The translations under genes and the position numbers were made by a program. 64,000 bases of DNA, taken from Dyella thiooxydans (lineage in GTDB: Bacteria; Pseudomonadota; Gammaproteobacteria; Xanthomonadales; Rhodanobacteraceae). The notes beneath the pieces were generated by a model, which was given only the letters and a program-made list of their open reading frames with translations, was not told the origin of the DNA and did not search any database. Location: contig NZ_CP014841.1 in NCBI RefSeq assembly GCF_001641285.1, positions 124,001-188,000 on the forward strand, in the 5' to 3' direction. Each line of letters starts with the position of its first letter. Position 1 is the stretch's first letter. Positions 8,057 through 17,700 of this stretch are shown piece after piece.

Positions 8057-10239
8057 CTGCGTTCTTCGCCAGTTGCCCGAAGGGCCTGGAATACCTGCTG
8101 AAAGACGAACTGGTCGCGCTCGGTGCCGAGGACGTGCACGAGGCGCTCTCGGGCGTGCGCTTCAGCGGCACGCTGGAGACCGCCTACCGCGCCTGCCTGT
8201 GGTCGCGCCTGGCCAGTCGCGTGCTGCTGCCGCTGGCCGAGTTCGACTCGGCCACCGACGAGGCGCTGTACGCCGGCGTGCAGTCGGTGGACTGGTCCGC
8301 GCACCTGTCGGAGCGGGCCACCCTGGCGGTCGACGCGCACACCACGCAGAGCAAGCTCAACCACAGCCAGTTCCTCGCCCAGCGGGTGAAGGACGCGGTG
8401 GTCGACCAGTTCCGCCAGCGCACCGGCCAGCGCCCCGACGTGGTCACCGACGAGCCGGACGTGCGCATCAACGTGCGCCTGCGCCGGGACCGCGCCACGC
8501 TGTCGCTGGATCTCTCCGGCAGCCCGCTGCATCGCCGCGGCTGGCGCGAGATGCAGGGCGAGGCGCCGCTGAAGGAAAACCTGGCCGCGGCGATGCTGTT
8601 GCGCGGTGGCTGGCCGCAGATCTACGCCGAGGGTGGTGCGCTGCTGGATCCGATGTGCGGCTCGGGCACGCTGCTCATTGAAGGCGCGTGGATGGCCGCC
8701 GACGTGGCGCCGGGCCTGCATCGCGAGTACTTCGGTTTTCTCGGCTGGGCGCAGCACGACATCGCGCTGTGGAAGCGTCTGCACGAGGAGGCGCGTAGGC
8801 GCGCCGAAGCCGGTCTGCGCGCGCTGCGCGCCTGCTTCTTCGGCGCCGATGCCGACCCCCGCATGGTGCAGACCGCCAAGCGCAACGCGCAGGCCGCCGG
8901 CGTTGCCGGCTTCTTCACGCTGGACCGCCATGACGCCACCCATGCGGCGCCGCCGCCAGGCGTGACGCGCGGCCTGGTGATCACCAATCCGCCGTATGGC
9001 GAACGGCTGGGCGAGCGCGAGCAGATGCCGCAGCTGTATCGCGCGCTGGGCGAAACCCTGCGCGCGCATTTTGCGGGCTGGCGTGCCGCCGTGCTGGCCG
9101 GCGACGCCGAGTTGGGTCGGGCCATGCCGCTGCGCGCGGACAAGAAATACACGCTTTACAACGGGGCGTTGGAGACGGTGCTGCTTACCTTCGAGCTGCA
9201 CGCCCGCGAGACCGTGGCGCGCGAGCCGAAGCCGCTGTCGCCCGGCGCGCAGATGGTGAAGAACCGGCTGGAGAAGAACGTCCGCCACCTGCGCAAGCGG
9301 CTGGAGCGCGAGGGCATCGCCTGCTGGCGCGCCTACGACCAGGACCTGCCGGAGTACGCCGCGGCGATCGACGTCTACGGCGGTGCCGGCGGTGATCGTT
9401 GGTTGCACGTGCAGGAATACCGCGCGCCGGTCGAGGTACCCCCGGCGGTGGCGCAGACCCGCCTGCGCGAGCTGGTGCGGGTGGCCGGCGAGGTGTTCGA
9501 AGTGCCGCGCGACCATGTCGCGGTGAAGACCCGCGAACGCGGCAAGGGCGGCTCCAAGTACGGCCATTTCGACCAGCAGGGCCAGTTCGTCGAGGTGGAG
9601 GAGGGCGGTCTGCACTTCCTGGTGAACCTCACCGACTACCTGGATACCGGCCTGTTCCTCGACCACCGATTGGTGCGGGCGAAGCTGCGCGAGCTGGCCC
9701 AGGGGCGACGCTTCCTCAACCTGTTCGCCTACACCGCCACGGCCAGCGTCTATGCCGCGGCCGGTGGTGCGCAGGACACCACCAGCGTGGACCTGTCGGC
9801 CACCTACCTGGACTGGGCGTCGCGCAACCTCGCGCTGAATGGCTTCAGCGGCGCGCGGCATCGGCTGATGCAGGCCGATGCGATGACCTTCCTGCGCGCC
9901 GACCGCGAGCGCTACGGGTTGATCTACGTCGATCCGCCGACCTTCTCCAACTCCAAGCGCGCCGAGGATTTCGACGTGCAGCGCGACCACGTCGCCCTGC
10001 TGAACGCCTGCGGCGACCGGCTGGCGCACGGCGGCGTGATCGTGTTCTCGAACAATTTCCGCCGCTTCGCGCTCGATCGCGCGGCGCTGGAAGAGCGGTT
10101 CAGCATCGAGGACTGGAGCGGGCCGAGCATCCCGTTCGATTTCGCCCGCCGGGCGGACATCCACGGCTGCTGGCTGCTGCGCCTGCACGGTCCGTCGAAC
10201 GAAAATCCGTGGGACAGCGCAAGAATCAAGCGGCGATGA
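8053..10239 (+). CDS. rlmKL: Bifunctional 23S rRNA methyltransferase RlmKL
   Basis: This 728-aa protein methylates 23S rRNA at G2445 (N2, RlmL half) and G2069 (N7, RlmK half); the E. coli protein has 702 residues. The N-terminal part holds a THUMP domain (about 1-160). The RlmL catalytic domain has LLDPMCGSGTLLIEGAW near 196-212 and the NPPYGER motif near 312. The RlmK half has LNLFAYTATASVYAAAGGA near 555 and VDPPTFSNSKR near 626. It starts in an ATGA overlap with the hydrolase gene. Confidence 0.96.
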   Translation: MTAFFASCPKGLEYLLKDELVALGAEDVHEALSGVRFSGTLETAYRACLWSRLASRVLLPLAEFDSATDEALYAGVQSVDWSAHLSERATLAVDAHTTQSKLNHSQFLAQRVKDAVVDQFRQRTGQRPDVVTDEPDVRINVRLRRDRATLSLDLSGSPLHRRGWREMQGEAPLKENLAAAMLLRGGWPQIYAEGGALLDPMCGSGTLLIEGAWMAADVAPGLHREYFGFLGWAQHDIALWKRLHEEARRRAEAGLRALRACFFGADADPRMVQTAKRNAQAAGVAGFFTLDRHDATHAAPPPGVTRGLVITNPPYGERLGEREQMPQLYRALGETLRAHFAGWRAAVLAGDAELGRAMPLRADKKYTLYNGALETVLLTFELHARETVAREPKPLSPGAQMVKNRLEKNVRHLRKRLEREGIACWRAYDQDLPEYAAAIDVYGGAGGDRWLHVQEYRAPVEVPPAVAQTRLRELVRVAGEVFEVPRDHVAVKTRERGKGGSKYGHFDQQGQFVEVEEGGLHFLVNLTDYLDTGLFLDHRLVRAKLRELAQGRRFLNLFAYTATASVYAAAGGAQDTTSVDLSATYLDWASRNLALNGFSGARHRLMQADAMTFLRADRERYGLIYVDPPTFSNSKRAEDFDVQRDHVALLNACGDRLAHGGVIVFSNNFRRFALDRAALEERFSIEDWSGPSIPFDFARRADIHGCWLLRLHGPSNENPWDSARIKRR

Positions 10240-10304
10240 ATTTTCAGTGGCGATTAAGTGGCCGGAGCCGAGCATGGCCTCCAGGTTCGAAGGAGGTAGC
10301 TCGC

Positions 10305-10739
10305 ATGACTGGCATCCTTGGCAAACAGAAACTCGCCGCCGCCGGCGTGATGATCGCCGCGGCGCTGGCCATGCCATTCGCCGCCAGCGCGCATGGCTGG
10401 GGTCACGGCGGCTGGGGGCATGGGTACCGCGGTGGTTATCACGGCTACCACGGTGGCTACTATCACGGTGGCTATCACCGTGGCGGTCACTGGGAGGGCG
10501 GTCGCTGGATCGCCGGTGCGCTGGTCGCCGGTGCGATGGTCGGTCTGATCGACGCAGCGGTGAATCCGCGCCCGGTGTACTACGACGCCCCGGTGGTCTA
10601 TACCCGCCCGCGCACCACGGTGATCTACGAGGATCGTCCGGTGGTCGAGCGGCGCGTGGTCACCCGGACCGTGGTCTACAGCGATCCGTACGACACCCGC
10701 TACGTCCGTGACGACGGCTACGACGACGACGGCGACTGA
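10305..10739 (+). CDS. Exported Gly/His/Tyr-rich small protein
   Basis: A 144-aa protein of unknown function. Residues 1-28 form a clear Sec signal peptide ending in an Ala-Ser-Ala-type site. Directly after it come about 40 residues made almost only of Gly, His, Tyr and Trp (repeats like HGGYHGYHGG), then a hydrophobic segment (WIAGALVAGAMVGLIDAA) and an Arg/Val/Tyr-rich tail ending in an acidic DDGYDDDGD. The His-rich stretch could bind transition metals, but that is inference. The start is certain from a perfect AAGGAGGT seven bases upstream. A strong terminator follows the stop, so it is monocistronic or ends the rlmKL unit. Confidence 0.8.
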   Translation: MTGILGKQKLAAAGVMIAAALAMPFAASAHGWGHGGWGHGYRGGYHGYHGGYYHGGYHRGGHWEGGRWIAGALVAGAMVGLIDAAVNPRPVYYDAPVVYTRPRTTVIYEDRPVVERRVVTRTVVYSDPYDTRYVRDDGYDDDGD

Positions 10740-10771
10740 TCCGCTGTCCGACGGGACGAGATACGCCCCCC

Positions 10772-10799
10772 AAACGCCCGGCCATGGCCGGGCGTTTTT
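10772..10799 (+). terminator. Strong bidirectional intrinsic terminator
   Basis: A perfect inverted repeat (AAACGCCCGGCC / GGCCGGGCGTTT) is followed by a five-T run on the + strand and preceded by AAA, so it can also end the minus-strand gene at 10810. It separates the Gly/His-rich gene from the convergent DUF6491 gene. Confidence 0.9.
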
Positions 10800-10809
10800 C
10801 GTTCAAGGC

Positions 10810-11241
10810 CTACGGCTTGGTGGTGGGCTGGTCGGCGGCGCTGCCGCTGCGTCGCGCTTTCGCCGAAAGTCGGTCGAACTCCGCCTTGTCGACGATCCGC
10901 ACCGACTGGATCGCGCAGGGTGGCTGGTGGTGCGAGCTGACCGTTTCGCCTACCTCACCGCAGATGCGATACACCCCCAGCGCGAGATTCGAGCGGTTGG
11001 GGTGGAAGATCAGTCCGGCCGGCGGCTGCCCCAGTCGCGGGCACCGGGCCTGTAGCCCGACCACGTAGCGCCTGGGTCCGGTGCGTACGGTGGCCGTGCG
11101 GTCGTCGACGATGTGCCACTCATTGATCTGGTCGACACGGATGCATTCGCTGATCGGCCGCAACGGTGCGCGGGCCGGTGTGACCTGTGCGGCGGCGCAG
11201 GTGCTCGTCGCCAACGCCAGGACAGGAAGGATGATGGCCAT
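10810..11241 (-). CDS. DUF6491 family periplasmic protein
   Basis: A 143-aa exported protein of unknown function. The first ~20 residues (MAIILPVLALATSTCAAAQV) look like a signal peptide. The rest follows the DUF6491 pattern: a Cys in ISECIRV, then INEWHIVDDRTATVRTG, RYVVGLQARCPRL, a Cys in RICGEV and a final Cys-Xxx-Ile (CAIQSVRIVDK). The four or so Cys may form disulfides. I used the ATG at 11241 because the upstream extension is Arg/Pro-rich and would spoil the signal peptide. Family members are common in Xanthomonadales; no function is established. Confidence 0.75.
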   Translation of the reverse strand: MAIILPVLALATSTCAAAQVTPARAPLRPISECIRVDQINEWHIVDDRTATVRTGPRRYVVGLQARCPRLGQPPAGLIFHPNRSNLALGVYRICGEVGETVSSHHQPPCAIQSVRIVDKAEFDRLSAKARRSGSAADQPTTKP

Positions 11242-11452
11242 TCTCACGGGGGCACCTCGCGATCGGCAGGGAATACGGTGAGGCATGCAACACGGAATGC
11301 ATGCGCGTGTCCACTATCGGCCAACCGCGGATCACAGGATCTGAACGTCCCGTGCAGGACAATCCGTGTTCGGTTCCCTGCACGGCATTCTGCATGCTCC
11401 CGCGCTTCGGCCGTCGTTCCCGTTCATATGCTCTCGGCCTCCGGTGCGCACC

Positions 11453-12703
11453 ATGAAGGTGCCGGGCCTGTCCGCCGACACGTCTCTTCGCACGCGTTTC
11501 GACCGCATCCGCCAGGTCACGGTCGCACTGGCCTCGCCGCTGTCGCCCGAGGACATGATGGTGCAGTCGATGCCCGATGCCAGTCCGGGCAAGTGGCACC
11601 TCGCGCACACTACCTGGTTCTTCGAGCAGTTCGTGCTGTCCCGCCGCCCCGGCTATGTGCCGCGCCACCCGGGCTGGATGGTGCTGTTCAACTCCTACTA
11701 CCAGTCGGTGGGCCCGATGCACGCCCGACCCCGGCGCGGGCTGTTGTCCCGTCCCTCGCTGCAGGAGGTGCTCGACTACCGCTGTTACGTCGACGAGGCG
11801 GTCGGCGAATGGCTGGAAGCCGGCGACGATCCGGACCTTCCCGCCCTGGTGGAGCTGGGCCTGAACCACGAACAGCAGCACCAGGAACTCCTGCTCACCG
11901 ACATCAAGCATGCGCTGTGGTGTAACCCGCTGCGTCCGGCGTACCGCCCGGACGGCTGGGTCGCGCGGTCGTCGCCATCCCAGCCGCTGCGCTTCCTGTC
12001 CGGCGGCGAGGGCGTGGTCGAGATCGGCCACGGCGGAACGGGTTTCGCCTTCGACAACGAGACGCCCCGTCATCGCGCGCTGCTGCAGCCGCACGCGCTG
12101 GCCAACCGGCTCGTAACCAACGCCGAGTACCTGGCCTTCGTGCACGACGGCGGCTACCTCGATCCGGGCCTGTGGCTGTCCGACGGCTGGGCCACGGTGC
12201 AGGCCGAGGGCTGGCAGCGCCCGCTCTACTGGCAGGACGACCTGGCCAGCGAATTCACCCTCGGCGGCGTGCAGCCGCTGGATCCCGAAGCCCCGGTGTG
12301 CCACCTGAGCTACTTCGAGGCCGACGCGTTCGCGCGCTGGGCCGAGATGCGCCTGCCGACCGAGGCCGAATGGGAGGCTGCGGCCGCTGGGCTGCCGGTG
12401 CAGGGCAACCTGCAGGAGCAGGCGCGCCTCCATCCGCAGGCCACCATGCCGGGCGAAGGACTGCGCCAGATGTTCGGCGACGTGTGGGAGTGGACCGCCT
12501 CGCCCTATGTCAGCTATCCCGGGTTCCGGCCGCTGCCGGGATCGCTGGGCGAATACAACGGCAAGTTCATGAACGGGCAGTGGGTGTTGCGCGGGGGGAG
12601 CTGTGTCACGCCGTGCGACCACGTGCGCGCAAGCTATCGCAACTTCTTCCCTCCCCATGCCCGCTGGCAGTTCGCAGGGATCCGACTCGGAAAGGACTTA
12701 TGA
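11453..12703 (+). CDS. egtB: Ergothioneine biosynthesis sulfoxide synthase EgtB
   Basis: EgtB (416 aa) is the iron(II)-dependent enzyme that joins a sulfur donor (gamma-Glu-Cys or Cys) to hercynine. The N-terminal DinB-like part provides the iron site: WHLAHTTWFFEQF near residues 48-60 and NHEQQHQELLLTD near 138-150 (His-x3-His-x-Glu). The C-terminal formylglycine-generating-enzyme-like domain (about 185-415) has RLPTEAEWEAA, MFGDVWEWTASPY and a final VLRGGSCVTP...GIRL block. The start MKVPGLSADTS gives the family length; no strong SD is visible. It overlaps egtD by four bases. No egtA, egtC or egtE is nearby. Confidence 0.93.
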   Translation: MKVPGLSADTSLRTRFDRIRQVTVALASPLSPEDMMVQSMPDASPGKWHLAHTTWFFEQFVLSRRPGYVPRHPGWMVLFNSYYQSVGPMHARPRRGLLSRPSLQEVLDYRCYVDEAVGEWLEAGDDPDLPALVELGLNHEQQHQELLLTDIKHALWCNPLRPAYRPDGWVARSSPSQPLRFLSGGEGVVEIGHGGTGFAFDNETPRHRALLQPHALANRLVTNAEYLAFVHDGGYLDPGLWLSDGWATVQAEGWQRPLYWQDDLASEFTLGGVQPLDPEAPVCHLSYFEADAFARWAEMRLPTEAEWEAAAAGLPVQGNLQEQARLHPQATMPGEGLRQMFGDVWEWTASPYVSYPGFRPLPGSLGEYNGKFMNGQWVLRGGSCVTPCDHVRASYRNFFPPHARWQFAGIRLGKDL

Positions 12704-13677
12704 GCAGCACACTCCAGGCCACCTGGCTGCGCGACGACGATCGTCGCCCCCCCGACAATTTCATCCTCGAAGTGGTGCAGCGCGGCTTGGCCGCCACACC
12801 AAAGCGGTTGCCTTCCTGGCTGTTCTACGACGAGCGCGGGTCGGAACTGTTCGAGGCGATCTGCGAGCAGCCGGAGTACTACCTCACGCGTTGCGAGATC
12901 GCGCTGATGCGTGCGCACGGCGCAGAGATCGCTGCCGCGCTCGGGCCGGACGTGAGGCTGGTGGAATACGGCAGCGGCCACGCGATCAAGACCGACCTGC
13001 TGCTGGAGCATCTGGCCTCGCCGGTCGCCTACGTGCCGGTGGAGATTTCCCCGGAACCGCTGCGACAGAGCGTGCAGCGCCTGGGCGAGCGCTTTCCCGA
13101 CGTCGCCATGCAGCCGCTGTGCGCGGACTTCACCCGCGCGCTGCGCCTGCCGATCGCCCCTCGCGCCACGCGCAGGACGGTGATCTATTTTCCCGGATCC
13201 ACCATCGGCAACTTCGAGGCGGCCGATGCCGCCGTGCTGCTGCGCAAGATGCGTGCGGAAATGGGCGAGAGCGGCGGCATCCTGATCGGCGTCGATCTGA
13301 AGAAGGACACGGCGCTGCTGGAGGCCGCCTACAACGACGCGGCGGGCGTCACCGCCGAGTTCACCCTGAACATGCTCGCCCACGTCAACCGGGCGATCGG
13401 CAGCGACTTCGACCTGCGCCGGTTCCGCCATCGCGCGCGCTACAACCCGATGGCCGGCCGTATTGAGACGCACATCCTCAGCAGCGAGGACCAGGTCGTG
13501 CGCGTGGGGCGTCAGCAGGTGCGCTTCCGCGAGAACGAGGCGATGCAGGTCGAGTACAGCTGCAAGTACTCGCTGGAGGATTTCGCCGCGCTCGCCCATC
13601 GCGCCGGGCTGGCGGTGCGCGAGGTCTGGCTGGACCCCGAACGGATGTTCAGCGTGCAGTACCTGGTGCGCGCCTGA
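12700..13677 (+). CDS. egtD: L-histidine N-alpha-methyltransferase EgtD
   Basis: EgtD (325 aa) trimethylates histidine to hercynine with SAM, the first step of ergothioneine synthesis. The family length is about 320. The SAM-binding motif LVEYGSGHAIKTDLLL lies near residues 87-102, followed by FPGSTIGNF (about 165) and the C-terminal ENEAMQVEYSCKYS and RMFSVQYLVRA. The ATG overlaps the egtB stop (ATGA) with GGAAAGGA just upstream, so the two enzymes are made together and act in sequence, EgtD first. Confidence 0.94.
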   Translation: MSSTLQATWLRDDDRRPPDNFILEVVQRGLAATPKRLPSWLFYDERGSELFEAICEQPEYYLTRCEIALMRAHGAEIAAALGPDVRLVEYGSGHAIKTDLLLEHLASPVAYVPVEISPEPLRQSVQRLGERFPDVAMQPLCADFTRALRLPIAPRATRRTVIYFPGSTIGNFEAADAAVLLRKMRAEMGESGGILIGVDLKKDTALLEAAYNDAAGVTAEFTLNMLAHVNRAIGSDFDLRRFRHRARYNPMAGRIETHILSSEDQVVRVGRQQVRFRENEAMQVEYSCKYSLEDFAALAHRAGLAVREVWLDPERMFSVQYLVRA

Positions 13678-13733
13678 GATCCCGCCGCCCGCGTCCACCG
13701 CGGGCCGCCGTGCGTATGCGAGGGGCCGGTGTG

Positions 13734-13763
13734 CTCTGGCGATCCCCGCGGGGATCGCCAGAG
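13734..13763. repeat. Perfect 30-bp palindrome after egtD
   Basis: Bases 13734-13748 are the exact reverse complement of 13749-13763, giving a 15-bp perfect stem centred on CCCGCGGG. It lies 56 bases after egtD and 39 before the next ATG. No T-run follows on either strand, so it is either a Rho-assisted stop, an mRNA-stabilising hairpin, or a REP-type repeat unit. Confidence 0.7.
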
Positions 13764-13802
13764 CCATCCCGGCACCGTTCCCCCAGCGCCGGAGTTTTCT
13801 GC

Positions 13803-14789
13803 ATGCCCGCTTCATCGTCCCCGCGCATCGCCATCGTCGGCGCCGGCATGACCGGCCTGGCCTGCGCGCGCGAACTGCACCGGCGCGGCCTCGCCCCGCG
13901 GGTGCTGGAGAAGAGCCGCGGGCTGGGCGGGCGGATCGCGACGCGGCGCACCGATCGCGGCGATCGCTTCGATCACGGCGCGCAGTTCGTGACCGCTCGC
14001 GATCCGCATTTCGCCGCCGAACTCGAGGCATGGGCACGGTCCGGTGCCGTGCGGCCCTGGTCGCCGCGGCTTGCGCCCCGTACCGACGCGCCGGCCCGTT
14101 CCTGGTGGATCGGCGAGGACGGCATGAAGCGCCTGGTCGAGCCGCTGGCCGTGGGCGTGGACATCCGGCTGCAGGCGACGGTCGCCGGGCTGTCGCGCCA
14201 CGACGGGCGCTGGCGGCTCGCTTTGGACGAGGGCAGCTGCCTCGACGGATTCGATGCCGTGGCGATTACCGCGCCGGCGCCGCAGGCCCGGGAGCTGCTG
14301 GAACGGGCCGGGTCGCCGCTGGCCGGTGCACTGGGCGCGGTGGCGGTCGCGCCGTGCTGGGCGCTGATGCTGGCCTTGGGGACGCCATGGGAGCTGCCGT
14401 TCGAGGCCGCGCGGCTGGACCACGGTCCGGTGGCGTGGCTCGCGCGGCAGGCCAGCCGGTTCGGCGGGGACGACGGCATCGACCGCTGGGTGGTGCACGC
14501 CTCGCCCGCGTGGAGCCAGGAACACCTGGAGCGCACACCCGACGAAGTGGTGTCGTGGCTGCTGGCCGCGCTCGCCGCGCAGCTCCCCGCACCGCCGTCG
14601 CCCGTGTTTGCCCGGGCCCACCGCTGGCGCTACGCGATGACCATGCAGCCGCTGGGCCGGCCCTTCCTCGCCGATCCCGCGGACGGCCTGTGGGCGGGCG
14701 GCGACTGGTGCCTCGGCGCCCGCGTCGAGAACGCGTTCCAGAGCGGCATCGCCATGGCCGGATCGATCGCCGACGCGCTCGGCGCCTGA
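13803..14789 (+). CDS. FAD/NAD(P)-dependent amine oxidase-like oxidoreductase (renalase-like)
   Basis: A 328-aa flavoprotein. The N-terminal dinucleotide-binding motif IAIVGAGMTGLACARELHRRG sits at residues 9-29 and is followed by ESRG-type block EKSRGLGGRIATRR and FDHGAQF, as in bacterial renalase-like/amine oxidase family members. The C-terminal FAD motif is LWAGGDWCLGARVENAFQSG near residue 300. The reaction is not deducible; renalases oxidise isomers of dihydro-NAD(P). The start MPASSSPRIAI puts the Rossmann motif close to the N-terminus. It is convergent with mfd, four bases apart. Confidence 0.85.
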   Translation: MPASSSPRIAIVGAGMTGLACARELHRRGLAPRVLEKSRGLGGRIATRRTDRGDRFDHGAQFVTARDPHFAAELEAWARSGAVRPWSPRLAPRTDAPARSWWIGEDGMKRLVEPLAVGVDIRLQATVAGLSRHDGRWRLALDEGSCLDGFDAVAITAPAPQARELLERAGSPLAGALGAVAVAPCWALMLALGTPWELPFEAARLDHGPVAWLARQASRFGGDDGIDRWVVHASPAWSQEHLERTPDEVVSWLLAALAAQLPAPPSPVFARAHRWRYAMTMQPLGRPFLADPADGLWAGGDWCLGARVENAFQSGIAMAGSIADALGA

Positions 14790-14793
14790 GTAC

Positions 14794-17700
14794 TCAGGCC
14801 GGGCGCCGGGCGCCGAGCATGATCAGCACTTCCTGCGCGCTGCGGATGCGCTCGGTGGCGCCGGGCAGGTCCAGCGTGACCTTGAGCTTGTCCTGGCCTT
14901 CCAGCTTGTAGACCCGCGGCAGGCTCTGGATCAGCTTGATGATCAGCAGCGGGTCGACCTCGGGCTTCTCGCGGAACAGGATGCGCCCGCCGGTCGGGCC
15001 GAAGTCCAGCTTGCGGATGCCCAGCGGCGTGGCCATCAGCTTCAGCGTGGCCAGCGCGAACAGGTTCTTGGTCGGCTCGGGAAGCAGGCCGAAGCGGTCG
15101 ATCATCTCCACCTGCAGGTCGCGCAGGTGCTCGTCGCTGCGCGCGCTGGCGATGCGCTTGTACAGCGTCAGGCGGGCGTGCACGTCGGGCAGGTAGTCGT
15201 CCGGGATCAGCGCCGGCAGATGCAGCTCCACCTCGGTCTCGTGCTCGGAGCTCAGGTCGAAGTCCGGCACCTTGCCGCTCTTCAGCGCGCGCACCGCGCG
15301 GTCGAGCAGTTCGGTGTAGAGGCCGAAGCCGATCTCCTGGATCTGGCCGGATTGTTCATCGCCCAGCAGTTCGCCGGCACCGCGGATCTCCAGGTCGTGC
15401 GTGGCCAGGGTGAAGCCGGCGCCCAGTTCCTCCAGCGAGGCCAGCGCTTCCAGCCGCTTCTCGGCATCGGGCGTCATCGACTTGCGGTCCGGTACCACCA
15501 GATAGGCGTAGGCGCGATGGTGCGAACGGCCGACGCGGCCGCGCAGCTGGTGCAGCTGCGCCAGGCCGAAGCGGTCGGCGCGGTTGATGATGATGGTGTT
15601 GGCGGTGGGGATATCGATACCCGTCTCGATGATGGTGGTGCACACCAGCACGTTGAAGCGCTGGCGGTGGAAATCCGCCATCACCTGCTCCAGGTCGCGC
15701 TCGGGCATCTGGCCGTGGGCGATGCCGATGCGCGCCTCGGGGATCAGCTCCTGCAGCTCGCGCGCGGTGCGTTCGATCGACTCGACCTCGTTGTGCAGGA
15801 AGTAGACCTGGCCGCCGCGTGACAGCTCGCGCTGGAACGCCTCGCGGATCGTCGCCGGGTCCCATGCCGCCACGAACGTGCGCACGGCCATGCGGTGGGC
15901 GGGCGGGGTGGTGATCAGCGACAGGTCGCGCAGGCCGGCCATCGCCATGTTCAGCGTGCGCGGGATCGGCGTGGCGGTCATGGTCAGCAGGTCGACCTCG
16001 GCGCGCAGCTTCTTCAACTGCTCCTTCTGCCGCACGCCGAAACGCTGCTCCTCGTCCACCACCACCAGGCCGAGGTTCTTGAACTTGATGTCCGGCTGCA
16101 GCAGCTTGTGGGTGCCGACGATCACGTCGATCTGGCCGTCGGCGAGTCGCTTGAGCGCTTCGTTCACTTCCTTGGTGGAGCGGAAGCGGGAGAGCACGTC
16201 CACCTTCACCGGCCAGTCGGCGAAGCGGTCGGCGAAATTCCGGTAGTGCTGCTGGGCGAGCAGCGTGGTTGGCACCAGCACGGCGACCTGCTTGCCCGCC
16301 GTGGCCGCGGCGAAGGCGGCGCGCAGCGCGACCTCGGTCTTGCCGAAACCCACGTCGCCGCAGATCACCCGGTCCATCGCGCGCGGCGCGGCCAGATCGC
16401 CCAGCACCGCGTCGATCGCCTGCTCCTGATCCGGGGTCTCCTCGAACGGGAAGCTGGCACCGAATTCCTCCACCAGCTGGCGATCGATCGGCATCGACTC
16501 GCCGCCGCGCGCCTCGCGCTGGGCGTAGATCGCCAGCAGCTCGGCGGCGACGTCGCGCACCTTTTCGGCGGCCTTCCGGCGCGCGCGTTCCCATGCGTCG
16601 CCGCCCAGCGAGTGCAGTGGCGCCAGTTCCGGCGCGGTGCCGGAGTAGCGACTGACCAGGCCCAGTTGGGCCACCGGCACGTAGAGCTTGTCGCCCTTGG
16701 CGTACTCGATGATCAGGAACTCGCCCTGCATGCCGCCGAGCTCCATCGACTCCAGGCCCTGGTAGCGGCCCACGCCGTGGTCGACGTGCACGATGGGCGA
16801 GCCGATCGAGAGCTCGGTGAGGTCGCGGATGATGGTGTCCGGATCACGCGCCTGGCCGCGGCGGCGCCGCCGCTCGCTGCGCACCCGCTCGCCGAACAGC
16901 TCGCGCTCGGTCAGTACGGTGATCGCCGGCTTGGTCAGCGCGAAGCCCTGCTCCAGCGGGGCGATGGTGATGGCGAATGCCGGTGCTGGACCTGCCTTGC
17001 CGTCTGTCGCTAGCTTGCCGTCATTCCGGCTTTCGCCGGGATGACGGCTCAGGAAGCCACTCCAGCCATCCACATTCGCCGGCTTCATCCCCGCCGCCGC
17101 CAGCTGCTCGATGAGCGACTCGCGCCGTCCGGCCGAGTCGGCGGCCACCAGCACGCGCCCCTTGTAGCTCGCCAGGAAATGTCGCAGCGAGGTGCCGGGC
17201 TCCTCGCCCTTGCGGTTGAGCGGCACCTCGGGCGCCGGCTGGGTACCCACGTCGACGCTGTGCTCGTGGCCGGAGGGCACGATCTCCACCCGCAGGCGCT
17301 TGTTCCACTGCTCGCGCAGCTGCTCGGGCGAGAGGTAGAGCTCGGTCGGCGGCAGCACCGGGCGCTCGATGTCGTGCGCGCGCTGGTCGTAGCGCTCGGC
17401 GGTCTGCGTCCAGAACTGCTCGGCCGCCTCGCCAGCGCCTTCGCCCAGCACGAACAGCGCGTCGCTGGCGAGGTAGTCGAACAGCGTGGCGGTCTGCTCG
17501 AAGAACAGCGGCAGGTAGTACTCGATGCCGCCCGGCGTCACGCCTTCCTTCATGTCCTGGTAGAGCGGGCAGCGGCGGATGTCGATCGGGAAGCGCTCGC
17601 GCAGGCGCGTGCGGAAATCCTTGGCGGCGTTCTCGGTGAGCGGGAACTCGCGGCCGGGCAGCAGCTCGACCTTGTCCACCGGCTGCTGCGAGCGCTGGGT

